41,787 nt of DNA, from contig JAIQFA010000042.1 in assembly GCA_020073525.1 (NCBI GenBank), positions 1-41,787 on the forward strand, given 5' to 3'. A program made the translations under genes and the position numbers. This document shows positions 23,553 through 30,537 of this stretch, piece by piece (within the stretch, counting starts at the first letter, position 1; each line of letters starts with the position of its first letter). Under the pieces are notes generated by a model. It did no database searches. It saw nothing but the letters and a program-made list of their open reading frames with translations, and was not told the origin of the DNA. This DNA is from Terriglobia bacterium. Its GTDB lineage: Bacteria > Acidobacteriota > Terriglobia > Terriglobales > Acidobacteriaceae.

Positions 23553-24011
23553 TCAGGCCTTCTTTGCACGCGTCTTCTTGGGCGTCGCGGAAGCAGTCTT
23601 GACGGTCTTGGGTGTAGCAACCACAGCTCGACGCGTCCTGGGTTTCGCCAAGAGCTCAGCCGGTTCCAAACGTTTGGCAGACTTCCACAGGCGTTCGAGG
23701 TCGTAGAACTGGCGGGCCTTCTCGGAGAAGATATGGACGACGAAGTCCACGTAGTCGAGGAGCACCCACTCCGCCTGCTTGTAGCCCTCGGCGTGCGTCA
23801 CACGGAGGCCCAGTGCCTCTAAGCGTTCATCGACTGCGTCGGCGATCGCCTGGATCTGGCGCGGATTGGTTCCGCTGCACATCACAAAGAAGTCCGTGAA
23901 TGCTCCCGAATCTTTTTCCAGTTCGAGAACGGTTACATCTTCCGCTTGTTTGTCTTGGCAGGCGAGAATGGCTTCACTTACCTGGCGTTTGAGGTCGTCC
24001 TTTTTCTTCAT
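23553..24011 (-). CDS. rsfS: Ribosomal silencing factor RsfS
   Basis: RsfS binds L14 of the 50S subunit and blocks joining with 30S, mainly in starvation. The 152-residue protein has the family core KQAEDVTVLELEKDSGAFTDFFVMCSGTNPRQIQAIADAV and GYKQAEWVLLDYVDFVVHIFSEKARQFYDLERLW. After residue 118 there is an extra basic, Lys/Arg/Ala/Thr-rich tail (ending TPKKTRAKKA) not found in short homologues, likely disordered and RNA-binding. nadD lies upstream, the usual order. Confidence 0.96.
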   Translation of the reverse strand: MKKKDDLKRQVSEAILACQDKQAEDVTVLELEKDSGAFTDFFVMCSGTNPRQIQAIADAVDERLEALGLRVTHAEGYKQAEWVLLDYVDFVVHIFSEKARQFYDLERLWKSAKRLEPAELLAKPRTRRAVVATPKTVKTASATPKKTRAKKA

Positions 24012-24064
24012 ACGGGCACATTGATTGTAACCCGGCCGCGGTGGGAGAGCGGCTGTTGCTATCG

Positions 24065-24099
24065 AGCTTGGACGGGGCAGAGCCCCGTCCCCACACGAG
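24065..24099. repeat. REP-type hairpin (R15) between nadD and rsfS
   Basis: GGACGGGGcagaGCCCCGTCC followed by CCACACGAG. It lies within the presumed nadD-rsfS transcript. Confidence 0.72.
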
Positions 24100-24104
24100 T
24101 CGAA

Positions 24105-24785
24105 TTACTTCCCGCGGTACAGTCCGTGCTTCCGGATGTAATCCGCCACGCGCGGGTCGAGCCATCGAGCCAGCGGCTTGCCGCGCGCCGCCGCGGTTCG
24201 GATTGCGGTCGCGGAAACGTTCTGCTGAACGCCTTCGAGCAAGTGCAGCGTGACTCCGGGAAGAACGAGATCGCCCTTTGCCGGCTGCTTATGAAAGGGA
24301 CGAGTCACCGCCGCTGGAGGGCGCAAATCTTCCGGCAATGACTCGGCCACATCCCGCAACGAATATCCGGGACGGCTGGCCACGATAAAATCGCATTCCG
24401 CCAGAAGCGCGCGCGCTTCACGCCATTTTGCGATATCGCGGAAGGCGTCAATGCCGATCAGAAAAAAAACTCGGTCCGATTTTTTGAGGGTTCGTTTCAG
24501 GCGTCGAACCGTATCGATCGAATAATTTGCGCCACCCGGCTTAGCCTCGGCTCCAGCCGCTTCGAGCAGCGACGGCAGAAATCCGCGTTCGTCCTGGGTA
24601 GCCAGGGCCACCATGGCATAACGATGGATGAACGCTGTCAATGGTTGTTTCTGTTTGTGCGGAGGAATGTTTGCGGGCACAAACAGCACCTGGCGCAGGG
24701 AATGACGGGTAGCGGCCGCTTGGGCCAGCGCCAGGTGTCCGCGATGGATAGGATCGAAGCTGCCGCCGAAGAAACCAATGTTCAT
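24105..24785 (-). CDS. nadD: Nicotinate-nucleotide adenylyltransferase
   Basis: NadD adenylates nicotinate mononucleotide to deamido-NAD. From ATG 24785 the product is 226 residues and starts MNIGFFGGSFDPIHRGHLALAQ, with the nucleotidyltransferase HxGH motif in HRGH. FVPANIPPHKQ and the C-terminal VSATAIRTAAARGKPLARWLDPRVADYI (SxTxxR motif) complete the family pattern. The longer open frame back to 25064 has no family match and is rejected. It appears to head the nadD-rsfS-methyltransferase-rlmH run and is divergent from the kinase gene. Confidence 0.97.
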   Translation of the reverse strand: MNIGFFGGSFDPIHRGHLALAQAAATRHSLRQVLFVPANIPPHKQKQPLTAFIHRYAMVALATQDERGFLPSLLEAAGAEAKPGGANYSIDTVRRLKRTLKKSDRVFFLIGIDAFRDIAKWREARALLAECDFIVASRPGYSLRDVAESLPEDLRPPAAVTRPFHKQPAKGDLVLPGVTLHLLEGVQQNVSATAIRTAAARGKPLARWLDPRVADYIRKHGLYRGK

Positions 24786-25075
24786 TCCGACATGTCCTGT
24801 TCGCCGTTCCCTGCCATGCCCCGCTAGTTTCGTTGTTGCCGGGCAGGGTTGCAAGCCCTGTTGCAAGACTAGGTTCGTTAAGTGATTTTTACACCAGCGA
24901 GTTTTGCGAAAAGTGCCATCTCGGATTAGGCTGTGGACAAGGCGTTTCCTTCGAACTCTACGTTTTTGCCCCCAGGTTGTGCCTGGTAGGTGTACCTCTG
25001 GCCACTGTGCCGCCGGGTAATTGCGGTGGACTAGCGTAACTCGCTGTGCGCGTGGTCCGCGCATAGCATAAACGT

Positions 25076-27346
25076 ATGCGAATGAAACTCCCCCTCATCC
25101 GCAGCTTGGCAGTCACTCCGGCGCGCGCTCCCATCCTGCGCTACGGAGTCGCTCTCCTCAGCACCGTGCTGGCGCTGATCCCAACCCTGTTTTTCTCTGA
25201 TATCGCGGAAAGCCGCCTGGTGGTGTTCGCCGTCGCGGTGATGGTGAGTGCCTGGTACGGGGGATGGAAGCCCGGACTCGCCGCGACTTCTTTTGCGCTC
25301 ACGGTCAGCGCCTACTATTCGTTCAGCGGAGAACAGACTCCGAGCGAGTATCGCAGGGCGATCGCGCACCTGGCCTTGTTTTTCGCCGTGGCCCTGCTGA
25401 TCTGCTGGTTCAACGCCGCGCTCCGCGCCACCCAGGAGAGCCTGCGCCGCTCCGAGAGCAATTTTCGCTCGCTGGTGATGAATGCCCCTTATGGCATTTG
25501 CCGATGCGACGCATTGGGAATCCTGCAGGACGCCAACCCTGCACTGGTAGCGATGTTTGGCTATGCGAGCGCTGCCGAGCTTACCGGCAGACATCTGGGA
25601 AGCTTATACGCCGATGCCCAGCAATGGTTTCAAACCGCCGATTATTTTCACGCCCGGAAGGAATTTAACGACCTAACTACCGAGTGCGTGCGCAAGGATG
25701 GCACAGCCATCGTGGCGCGAATTTCCGGACGTTCGATTCCAAACGGCAAGGAAGGTGGCACCTTCGAGATTTTCATGGAAGACGTTACCGAGACTCGCAC
25801 GCTGGAGTTACAACTCCGTCAGGCACAAAAGATGGAAGCGATTGGCCGCCTCGCCGGGGGGATTGCGCATGACTTCAACAATCTCCTGATGGTGATCTCC
25901 GGCTACTCCGAGTTCCTGCTTGAGCGACTCGGTCCCGATCCCCGGCTGCGGGGGCCGGCGCAGGAAATTTCCAATGCCACGCAGCGCGCCACATCTCTGA
26001 CCCGGCAATTGCTCGCCTTCAGCCGCAAACAAATGCTGGCTCCGAAGGTGCTCGACCTGAACGAGGTGGTGGCCGAGAACCTGAAAATGCTGACCCGCAT
26101 GATCGGCGAGGATATTGACCTGGTGATGGTTCCAGGGCCCGGTCTCGGCGCCGTCCGTGCCGATCCCGGCCAGATTGACCAAGTCATTATGAACCTTGCC
26201 GTGAACGCCCGCGACGCCATGCCCGAAGGCGGCAAGCTGACGATCGAGACGGCCAACGTTACGCTCGACGAAAATTTTACGCGGACTCACTCCCCGCTCA
26301 CCGCCGGCGATTACATAATGCTTGCCATCAGCGACACAGGTGTTGGGATGGACAACGATACGCAGACCCGTATCTTCGAGCCGTTCTTCACCACCAAGGG
26401 CGCCAAGGGGACAGGCCTCGGTCTGTCTACGGTGTACGGCATCGTGAAACAGAGTGGCGGGTATATATTCGTCGACAGCCAGCCGCAACGCGGCACGGCA
26501 TTCCGCGCCTACTTTCCGCGAGTCGATGGCCGGGAAGATGCCGCCGCAGCACAGGAAGCCGTCAGCCTGCCCCGGGCCGAGCATGGGGAGGAGACGATCC
26601 TTCTGGTGGAAGATGAGATCAATCTCCGCCGGCTCGCCCGCCAGTATCTGGAAACGCAGGGCTACAAGATCCTCGAAGCCGAGGATGGCGCCGCGGCTCT
26701 GCAAATCGTCGACGGCTACAAGGGCGCCATCGATCTTCTGCTCACCGACGTCATCATGCCCGGGATGAATGGCCGTGAATTGGCCGCGCACATCAACAAA
26801 TTGCTCCCCGACATCCGGGTGCTCTATATGTCGGGCTACACCGAGAATGCCATTGGTCACGATGGCACCCTGGATGCCGGCATCAACTTGCTCCAAAAAC
26901 CATTCAGCCTGCCCGCCCTGAAAGATCGTGTGCGGGAGGTACTGGATTCCGAACCCATCCCCCTGGAGGTCGTGATGTCATCCCGCACCGGCGCAAGCGT
27001 TCTGTCAGAAAAGAAGATTCCACCGTTCCGAGCTCGCCGTTTCAATCTTCATCTGCCGCTGCGCTATCGGCCGCTCGGAGAAAAGAGCTGGCGGCCGGGT
27101 ACAACCGAAAACATCAGCCGCTCTGGGTTGCTGTTCCAGGCGCAGGAATTGCTTCACCCCAACGCACAATTGGAGATCAGCCTCGTGCTGCCGGCGGAGA
27201 TCGCGGGCCTAGCCGCCACCGAAGTGATCTGTCGGGGAGAAGTAGTGCGCTCGGTCGAGGGGCAAGGGCAGGGTGTGAGCCCGGCCTTGGCTGCGAAGAT
27301 TCTGCAGTACCATTTTCAGCACGGCACCCATGTCGGCGAAGCGTAG
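25076..27346 (+). CDS. Membrane hybrid histidine kinase with REC and PilZ domains
   Basis: Signalling protein of 756 residues. Order: four membrane segments resembling the KdpD-type DUF4118 sensor (about 24-112), a PAS domain (about 125-240), HisKA with GGIAHDFNNLL (phospho-His 265), HATPase with N box NLAVNARDAMPEGG, G1 DTGVGMD and G2 TKGAKGTGLGLS, a receiver domain (about 507-625; Asp 558, Lys 608), and a C-terminal PilZ-like domain (about 650-745; RRFNLHLPLRYR and NISRSG at 679-684). PilZ domains bind c-di-GMP. No separate response regulator is adjacent. A start six bases later (25082) is possible. Transcribed divergently from nadD. Confidence 0.92.
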   Translation: MRMKLPLIRSLAVTPARAPILRYGVALLSTVLALIPTLFFSDIAESRLVVFAVAVMVSAWYGGWKPGLAATSFALTVSAYYSFSGEQTPSEYRRAIAHLALFFAVALLICWFNAALRATQESLRRSESNFRSLVMNAPYGICRCDALGILQDANPALVAMFGYASAAELTGRHLGSLYADAQQWFQTADYFHARKEFNDLTTECVRKDGTAIVARISGRSIPNGKEGGTFEIFMEDVTETRTLELQLRQAQKMEAIGRLAGGIAHDFNNLLMVISGYSEFLLERLGPDPRLRGPAQEISNATQRATSLTRQLLAFSRKQMLAPKVLDLNEVVAENLKMLTRMIGEDIDLVMVPGPGLGAVRADPGQIDQVIMNLAVNARDAMPEGGKLTIETANVTLDENFTRTHSPLTAGDYIMLAISDTGVGMDNDTQTRIFEPFFTTKGAKGTGLGLSTVYGIVKQSGGYIFVDSQPQRGTAFRAYFPRVDGREDAAAAQEAVSLPRAEHGEETILLVEDEINLRRLARQYLETQGYKILEAEDGAAALQIVDGYKGAIDLLLTDVIMPGMNGRELAAHINKLLPDIRVLYMSGYTENAIGHDGTLDAGINLLQKPFSLPALKDRVREVLDSEPIPLEVVMSSRTGASVLSEKKIPPFRARRFNLHLPLRYRPLGEKSWRPGTTENISRSGLLFQAQELLHPNAQLEISLVLPAEIAGLAATEVICRGEVVRSVEGQGQGVSPALAAKILQYHFQHGTHVGEA

Positions 27347-27364
27347 CCGTGTTATCAACAAGGT

Positions 27365-27449
27365 GCCGTCCCTTGCGGGACTCGGGCTGTTCCGCTCACC
27401 TACCCGGCACTTACGTGCCGGGCTTTCCTGTTTTGCCGCTTCGCGGCTC
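27365..27449. repeat. Three-hairpin element, copy D3
   Basis: GTCCC-ttgc-GGGAC, CCCGGCAC-TTAC-GTGCCGGG followed by CTTTCCTGTTTT, then CCGC-ttc-GCGG. It lies 18 bp after the kinase stop and could end that transcript. A degenerate REP-like GGCGGGGCaaaGGCCCGCC follows near 27502. Confidence 0.78.
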
Positions 27450-27645
27450 GAGCATCTTCTGGTCCACTCTTTCATCGGCCCTCAAGCTATGACAGGGACT
27501 CCGGCGGGGCAAAGGCCCGCCTCCACACAACTGTCCCCAGTGATCAACCCGCAGTTACTTTCGATACCCCGTTTCACCTTGGACAACGCCCTCCGGGGCT
27601 GCTACATTGCGGCCAGTAGCTCTGCGTTACTCAGTGAGGCTGGCA

Positions 27646-27939
27646 ATGTCCCTGGTCGTGAAACTGGAAGACGATCTCGGCGAACGTAGCGAGTGGGTAA
27701 TGCTGCACGGGGTGGTTCCCGCCGCCAACCATGCGGACTTTCTCTTGCTCAGCGGCATTGATCCATTCGGCAAGACCGTTTTCAATCACCTGCAAATGGA
27801 AGCGTTCCTCAAGGAATGGGAGCGCGCGAAGGAACGCGTGCGCGATGACAGTCAGTTAGAGGCCTGGGAAAAGGTGAAGCACATGGCGGAAACCTGCCGC
27901 CACGACCGCGACCTGTATCTGCGGTTTGTCGGGAACTAA
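27646..27939 (+). CDS. Small hypothetical protein, 97 residues
   Basis: Not recognised. ATG 27646 with GAGGCT upstream gives a soluble acidic protein: an N-terminal beta-like segment (MSLVVKLEDDLGERSEWVML), a central SGIDPFGKTVFNHLQMEAFLKEWERAKERV helix region and a C-terminal helix with two cysteine/histidine residues (AETCRHDRD). Its codon use looks like that of its neighbours. It converges on the vapC gene with a 19-bp gap. The upstream extension to 27607 has no ribosome site. Confidence 0.65.
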   Translation: MSLVVKLEDDLGERSEWVMLHGVVPAANHADFLLLSGIDPFGKTVFNHLQMEAFLKEWERAKERVRDDSQLEAWEKVKHMAETCRHDRDLYLRFVGN

Positions 27940-27958
27940 GGGCTCGCTGATCTCGCGT

Positions 27959-28348
27959 TCATCCCCGGATCACGTGGATTCTGACGCCCAATTTCAGACT
28001 CTTCCACGATCTGTCGGCCGTGTACACAGGGGCCTTCAGTACAAGTCCTAGAGCTAGACAAGCCCGGTCTCCCAATGACAAGCCGAGAGTGCGGGTTTGC
28101 GCAACCAGGCTTCCCGCAATCTTTGCCTGCTCGCTGGTGAAGGGCGCGGCTTCCCGAATAGGGCTGAGAGTATCTTCCCAAGCTTCGTCGGGTTGGCCAC
28201 CGGCGCTTACGAGTTTCGTGAGCACTTCGGCGAGATTGACCGTACTGCAAGTCGCGTTGCTCAAGAGTTCTGGAGTTAACCTATCCGTTCCGGGCTCCTG
28301 GTTGAGCAGAGCCAGAATCGCGGAAGCGTCCAGCACCACTTTACTCAC
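27959..28348 (-). CDS. vapC: VapC-type PIN-domain toxin
   Basis: PIN-domain endoribonuclease toxin, usually cutting tRNA or rRNA when free of antitoxin. The frame from GTG 28348 gives 129 residues: VSKVVLDASAILALLNQEPG with the first catalytic Asp, TVNLAEVLTKL with the conserved Glu, and the later LSLGDRACLALGLVLKAPVYTADRSW with the two acidic residues. The GTG overlaps the end of the antitoxin gene by eight bases, so translation is coupled. A longer frame to 28375 would overlap more and has no site. Confidence 0.9.
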   Translation of the reverse strand: MSKVVLDASAILALLNQEPGTDRLTPELLSNATCSTVNLAEVLTKLVSAGGQPDEAWEDTLSPIREAAPFTSEQAKIAGSLVAQTRTLGLSLGDRACLALGLVLKAPVYTADRSWKSLKLGVRIHVIRG

Positions 28349-28592
28349 GTTTCGCTGCCTCACGGCGTTCGGCAATGAGCTCTTCGGCCAATGATCTGCC
28401 GGGTTTGATGTAGCGGCGGATGCGGCGCCGTGCGCGCTCCAAGCGGCGTTTCAGCGTGGTAATCCGTAGTTCATCGTTCTCGAGCCGCAGCAATAGCTCA
28501 TCGCCTGCATTGATATCGAGCGCCTTCCGAAATGAGGCGGGGATTACTACCCGGCCGTTTTCGTTGACGCGGAGTCGAGCTTCTGTATCCAT
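28341..28592 (-). CDS. vapB: AbrB/MazE-fold VapB antitoxin
   Basis: The 83-residue protein starts MDTEARLRVNENGRVVIPAS and continues FRKALDINAGDELLLRLEND, the swapped-hairpin AbrB DNA-binding fold, followed by a basic helical region (RRLERARRRIRRYIKPGRS) and an LAEELIAERREAAKRE tail that would bind the toxin. ATG 28592 has TTGGAGATG upstream. An operator-like nested inverted repeat covers the ribosome site and upstream DNA (28594-28653), consistent with autoregulation. Confidence 0.88.
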   Translation of the reverse strand: MDTEARLRVNENGRVVIPASFRKALDINAGDELLLRLENDELRITTLKRRLERARRRIRRYIKPGRSLAEELIAERREAAKRE

Positions 28593-28593
28593 T

Positions 28594-28653
28594 GTCACAT
28601 CTCCAAGGATATGACACGATTTTATCATAGTGTCATGATTGATAGAATGTGAC
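28594..28653. promoter_or_regulatory. Nested inverted-repeat operator of vapBC
   Basis: Outer arms GTCACAT (28594-28600) and ATGTGAC (28647-28653), inner arms ATGACAC (28611-28617) and GTGTCAT (28630-28636). Both pairs have the same centre, 28623.5. The outer left arm touches the vapB start region, so a bound complex would block both transcription and the ribosome site. Confidence 0.7.
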
Positions 28654-28723
28654 TGTCTCAACTTCCGGGCGCGACGCCAGACTGGAACTGCTCGCGGGGT
28701 GATTCCTAGGCCGTGATATCCGG

Positions 28724-28945
28724 GCCTTCAGGGGCGAAAGCCCGCATTTTTGTTGCTTTTGGCGGCACGGCTTTACAGGCTGCGGAAAAACACGTTTTCG
28801 AGCAAGACATGACACCTCAGCGGCTAAAGCCGCATTCAAAACATATGCGGTTACCGCAGCGCTGAAGCGCTGCGCCACCCAAAACCGAGGAGGAGTTAGA
28901 GTATTTCCGCAACCTCTGAAGCCGTGTCCTTCCCAAAACACTTGT
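28724..28945. repeat. Cluster of degenerate type-E palindromes
   Basis: A string of short hairpins: GGGGCGAAAGCCC, GCGGCTAAAGCCGC (about 28818), GCAGCGCTGAAGCGCTGC (about 28857), ending in CCTTCCCAAAACAC. No coding frame is credible. It fills the gap between the vapBC operator and the ruvA 3' end. Confidence 0.55.
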
Positions 28946-28967
28946 AAGGTACCTTCCTGGCATGGAA

Positions 28968-29558
28968 CTATTTCGAGAGCGCTCCCAGCGCCTCGCGAAA
29001 CAGCACTTCAAAACTCTGAGAACTTTTGCTGCCGCGCGCGACCAGCAGCGCTCTATCCGCCGCCGCACGCTGGTAGCCCAGATTCACCAGCGCGGAAATA
29101 ACATCTTCCTCCACCGGGCTCGTCAGCACAGCACTTGTTTCGGACGTTCCAGTGGGCGCCGGCAGCTTGTCGCGCAGCTCGAGCACCATGCGCTCCGCCG
29201 TCTTCTTGCCGATTCCTGGAATGCGGGTGAGCCGCGCCAGGTCGCCGCCGCGAATCGCCCCGACCATTTCGTCGACCGGCATTCCGCTCAGGATAGTGAT
29301 CGCGAGCTTTGGACCAATCCCGCTCACGGTCAGCAGCTTTTCGAAAAGCTGTTTCTCGGCAAGCCGCAAAAATCCATACAGGCTGAGCGCATCCTCGCGA
29401 ACATGGGTGTGAATGTGGAGCGCGACTTCCGCGCCCGCAGCCGGCATTTCCGTGAACGTGGGCACGCTGATGGCGACGTCGTAGCCGACGCCGTGCGTTT
29501 CCACGATGGCCTGGTTGGGATGTTTCGCCAGCAGCGTTCCTCGAAGATGCGCAATCAT
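28968..29558 (-). CDS. ruvA: Holliday junction DNA-binding protein RuvA
   Basis: RuvA tetramers hold the four-way junction flat and recruit RuvB. The 196-residue protein starts MIAHLRGTLLAKHPNQAIVE, has the OB-fold domain (1-65), a double helix-hairpin-helix region (LLTVSGIGPKLAITILSGM and RIPGIGKKTAERMVLEL) and the small C-terminal domain (about 150-196) that contacts RuvB. Normal length. ruvC and ruvB are not adjacent. A three-hairpin element lies 40 bp upstream of the start, as one does upstream of ruvB. Confidence 0.97.
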   Translation of the reverse strand: MIAHLRGTLLAKHPNQAIVETHGVGYDVAISVPTFTEMPAAGAEVALHIHTHVREDALSLYGFLRLAEKQLFEKLLTVSGIGPKLAITILSGMPVDEMVGAIRGGDLARLTRIPGIGKKTAERMVLELRDKLPAPTGTSETSAVLTSPVEEDVISALVNLGYQRAAADRALLVARGSKSSQSFEVLFREALGALSK

Positions 29559-29598
29559 CGGAGGTATTGTACGGTAGTCCGCGCAGGGAGAGCCGAGG

Positions 29599-29687
29599 TG
29601 CCGTCCCTAACGGGACTCGATCATGGTTATCCGGCCACCTGGGGCTTACGCCCCGGGCTTTCCTATATCGCCGCTTCGCGGCTGGAG
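29599..29687. repeat. Three-hairpin element, copy D4 (with compensatory change)
   Basis: GTCCC-taac-GGGAC, then CCTGGGGC-TTAC-GCCCCGGG (29638-29657), then CCGC-ttc-GCGG. The central stem keeps the TTAC loop and pairing although its sequence differs from the other copies. Confidence 0.8.
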
Positions 29688-29939
29688 TCTCAAGGTACTC
29701 TCGCTTCACTACTCTGGCTCAACTGTGTGCAAATAAAAATACGCTTTTCCTTTCCTTTCCACAGGAAGTTTGTCCCCTCCACAGTTTTTACACAGTGGAG
29801 GCGCAGTTTGCGGTTGCGTTAATTTTCCCGCTGCCGCAAAGTGCTTGCAGTCAAAAGCGTGAGATGTTCTGAAACAGCTCTGACAAGGATTCGGCGTTGC
29901 CGGTGATTTTCTCGAGAGTGAGTCACCGGGGGAAATTCG

Positions 29940-30177
29940 GCGCATGTCCAGTGCGCTGGCGCCCGGGCTTAACGGCCTCCTAAGAAATCCTTCTTTCGGG
30001 GAGGGTGGAAGCGCTGAATCGTAACTCTGAGGCGCAAGCTTCAGGTGAGCATCGAGGCAGGCACTCTTCGGAGTGCAGTTGCGCGATGATTCTTCGCTAC
30101 GGCGAAGAGTGGCCGACAGAACGTCCGCGATAACAATGCGGCTTGGGTGGCTGGCCCGGGCCGCATTTGTTTTTTTA
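29940..30177 (+). ncRNA. Candidate structured RNA gene of unknown class
   Basis: Non-coding, densely paired. A closing stem GCCCGGGC (29961-29968) with GCCCGGGC (30154-30161) encloses four hairpins: CCTCC-t-AAGAA/TTCTT-tcg-GGAGG (29976-30004); GAAGCGC/GCGC-aa-GCTTC (30008-30042); CATCG...GCACTC-TTCG-GAGTGC...CGATG (30050-30088); TCTTCGC-TACG-GCGAAGA (30091-30108). It ends in an intrinsic terminator. UUCG and UACG tetraloops are typical of stable RNA. A weak promoter (CTGACA at 29880, TGATTT at 29904) is possible, so the 5' end is uncertain. No match to 6S, SRP, tmRNA or RNase P signatures that I can see. Confidence 0.6.
30135..30177 (+). terminator. Intrinsic terminator of the RNA candidate
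   Basis: AATGCGGC (30135-30142) pairs with GCCGCATT (30160-30167), with an inner GGG/CCC stem, followed by TGTTTTTTT. Strong and plus-strand; no protein gene upstream on that strand needs it. Confidence 0.85.
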
Positions 30178-30212
30178 GCTCTCAGCCGTCAGCCGTCAGC
30201 TGTCAGCTAAAC
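30177..30212. repeat. Type-F repeat
   Basis: AGCTCTCAGCCGTCAGCCGT and following TCAGCTGTCAGCTAAACCC, the same tract as upstream of accD. It lies between the RNA terminator and the hydrolase fragment. Confidence 0.65.
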
Positions 30213-30237
30213 CCTCTGACGCGACTTGTTTTTTTGC

Positions 30238-30525
30238 CTATTTTTTCGGCTCTGGTGGCTGAACCAACTCCGGAATGCGGGCAATCGCTCCGGGATCGGG
30301 GAGCTTTAGGTTGAGTTCCTTGACTAGGAATGCGATTTGGTCGCGTCTAGCTTCGGCGTTCAGCGCGTGCGGCGCCTCATAAAACTTCAGTGACTTCGGT
30401 TCGCTTACAATCGCGAAATACTCACGCGTCCGCTCCGGTGTGAGGAAGTCCTCTTGCGTGGCGTATTGCAGAAAGACCGAAGCTGGGGCGGCATGCGCGA
30501 CGTACTTGCCGAATACGGGTCCTGA
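30238..30525 (-). pseudogene. C-terminal fragment of an alpha/beta hydrolase
   Basis: A 95-codon reading frame without a start codon, closed upstream by an in-frame TAA (30528-30526) and ending in TAG at 30238. It reads FGKYVAHAAPASVFLQYATQ, then EDFLTPERTREYFAIV and KFYEAPHALNAEARRD. This is the end of a dienelactone-hydrolase-like or prolyl-oligopeptidase-like protein: a strand before the catalytic Asp (ATQEDF) and the catalytic His (APHALN). The first two thirds, including the nucleophile Ser, are missing. The break falls ten bases from the ggt stop, pointing to a deletion junction. Confidence 0.75.
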
Positions 30526-30537
30526 TTATGGGACCGA

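Noticed and set aside
24786..25064. N-terminal extension of nadD (frame opening at 25064)
   Set aside because: The family N-terminus MNIGFFGGSFDP lies at 24785, and the extension matches nothing and runs into the promoter region shared with the divergent kinase.
29709..29945. 78-codon minus-strand frame with a CKNCGG motif
   Set aside because: No ribosome site, composition unlike its neighbours, it overlaps the promoter area of the RNA candidate, and only two closely spaced cysteines suggest anything. Too weak to list.
30110..30135. CGACAGAAC resembling the 3' conserved region of RNase P RNA
   Set aside because: The partner motif GAGGAAAGTCCGGGC and the ACAGAGAGCAAACCGCC-like region are absent nearby, and the element is too short for RNase P RNA.
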